From Trichomonas vaginalis G3 (taxonomy: Eukaryota > Parabasalia > Trichomonadida > Trichomonadidae), in the NCBI RefSeq assembly GCF_026262505.1, contig NC_067207.1, positions 25,326,082 through 25,390,081 of the forward strand: 64,000 nt of DNA. Reading direction: 5' to 3'. The number at the start of each line of letters is the position of its first letter. Within the stretch, counting starts at the first letter, position 1. Below the pieces are notes generated by a model. It had not been told where the DNA came from. It was given only the letters and a program-made list of their open reading frames with translations, and did no database searches. Positions 63,576 to 64,000 of the stretch are shown piece by piece. A program made the position numbers and the translations under genes.

Positions 63576-64000
63576 ATGTACGCTGAGTTTGTTGGAGAAG
63601 ACCGTTGGGAAACTTGTTTGTTAGATGAGAAATATGAAATTCACTGTTGTGAGTCATTTGAAGTCAGAAACAAAAAGACAAAAAGAGTTTTAAGCGAATG
63701 GGAGCGAAATAACGGATATGCTGTTATGAAGATGGGTGGAAAACACTATCTTAAACATGTTGTCATTGCAACTCATTTTATACTGAATCCTAACAATTTA
63801 CCTTTTGTAGACCATATAACCGTATAAGAAACGACAATAGACTTGAAAACTTACGTTGGGTCACTCGTTCTGAAAAACAATAAGAACAAAGGCAAATTTG
63901 GAGATATTGTATTCGAATTTGTCGACGAACTAGAAGATGAAACAATTGAAATTACAGACTATGGCAAGCATACGTTTGAGTTTTACTACTATAGCGAAGA
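63576..64000 (+). pseudogene. NUMOD4/HNH-type homing endonuclease-like gene of Maverick B
   Basis: Starts MYAEFVGEDRWETCLLDEKY. It has the HNH-side signature HYLKHVVIATHFILNPNNLP followed by FVDHI and, further on, LRWVTRSE. This order (His-rich helix, NPxNLPxVDHI, LRWVT) is typical of HNH homing endonucleases of phages and large viruses. It runs off the window edge and is broken in the visible part. Confidence 0.75.

Larger units (their letters stand above)
56670..64000. mobile_element. Maverick/Polinton B, 5' part, runs off the window, broken
   Basis: Starts with a 26-A tip and the same first hairpin module (56703-56733) as Maverick A. It follows with the same gene order: methyltransferase, small proteins, minus-strand paralogue, fibre, integrase, small-gene cluster. 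It then differs, carrying an HNH endonuclease gene near the right edge. The right TIR lies outside, so the target duplication cannot be judged. Roughly 20 breaks lie in the visible 7.3 kb, more than in A. It is a second insertion only 3.8 kb from A, in the same orientation by gene order. Confidence 0.9.

Overview
The window looks like a trichomonad genome, most likely Trichomonas vaginalis. The evidence is a very AT-rich background, intron-less genes, and a D,D34D mariner of Tvmar1 type. Host genes have a TCA(Y)(W)-like initiator 10-17 nt before the ATG and a TAAA overlapping the stop codon. Two large Maverick/Polinton elements are present. Species is inferred from these traits; no search was run.

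Host part (1-27701 and 52823-56669): eleven minus-strand copies (c0 to c10) of one gene family encode a single-pass surface protein of about 555 residues. It has a signal-like N-terminus, a conserved N-terminal domain, Ig-like beta domains, a Thr/Asn-rich linker, one membrane helix and a three-residue tail. Copies c2-c9 lie in a head-to-tail array with a 2,610-bp period and near-identical spacers. The left edge of the homogenised block lies inside the 3' end of c1 and the right edge inside c10. Five array copies read as the same 555-residue protein and one as 558 residues. Copies c1, c7 and c9 carry small frameshifts. The outlying copy c0 is diverged, carries a deletion and is split by a 1,304-bp mariner (758-2061). 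The c9-c10 spacer took two further hits: a 782-bp Mutator-like MITE (26441-27222, 10-bp target duplication) and then Maverick A.

Maverick A (27702-52822, 25.1 kb) has long terminal inverted repeats and a perfect 5-bp target duplication (TAACT). It looks structurally complete and young, although many of its genes are interrupted (about 30 breaks). It has a D12-class adenine methyltransferase inside each TIR, a phage-type tail-fibre receptor-binding locus and a retroviral-type integrase. It also has a protein-primed family B DNA polymerase, two KilA-N proteins, an FtsK/A32-type packaging ATPase and an SF3 (D5-like) helicase. A likely double jelly-roll major capsid protein, an intact 1,123-residue coiled-coil virion-type protein and several small Pro-rich or amphipathic proteins complete the set. 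Divergent gene pairs share promoters of only 16-18 bp. Maverick B (56670 to beyond 64000) is a related, more broken copy (about 20 breaks here) running off the window; it adds an HNH endonuclease.

The most unusual features are mobile palindromic repeats in Maverick A. One family has covarying palindromes, all centred on AGATCT. A 388-bp block of this family is inserted in the right TIR with 9-bp direct repeats, and the left TIR preserves the empty site. A second 54-bp hairpin repeat occurs both between genes and in frame inside a KilA-N domain. A third palindromic stretch is open in several frames on both strands. The TIR tips carry nested hairpins with compensatory stem changes. Together with a Dam-like methyltransferase in each TIR, these suggest a palindrome/methylation system worth testing.
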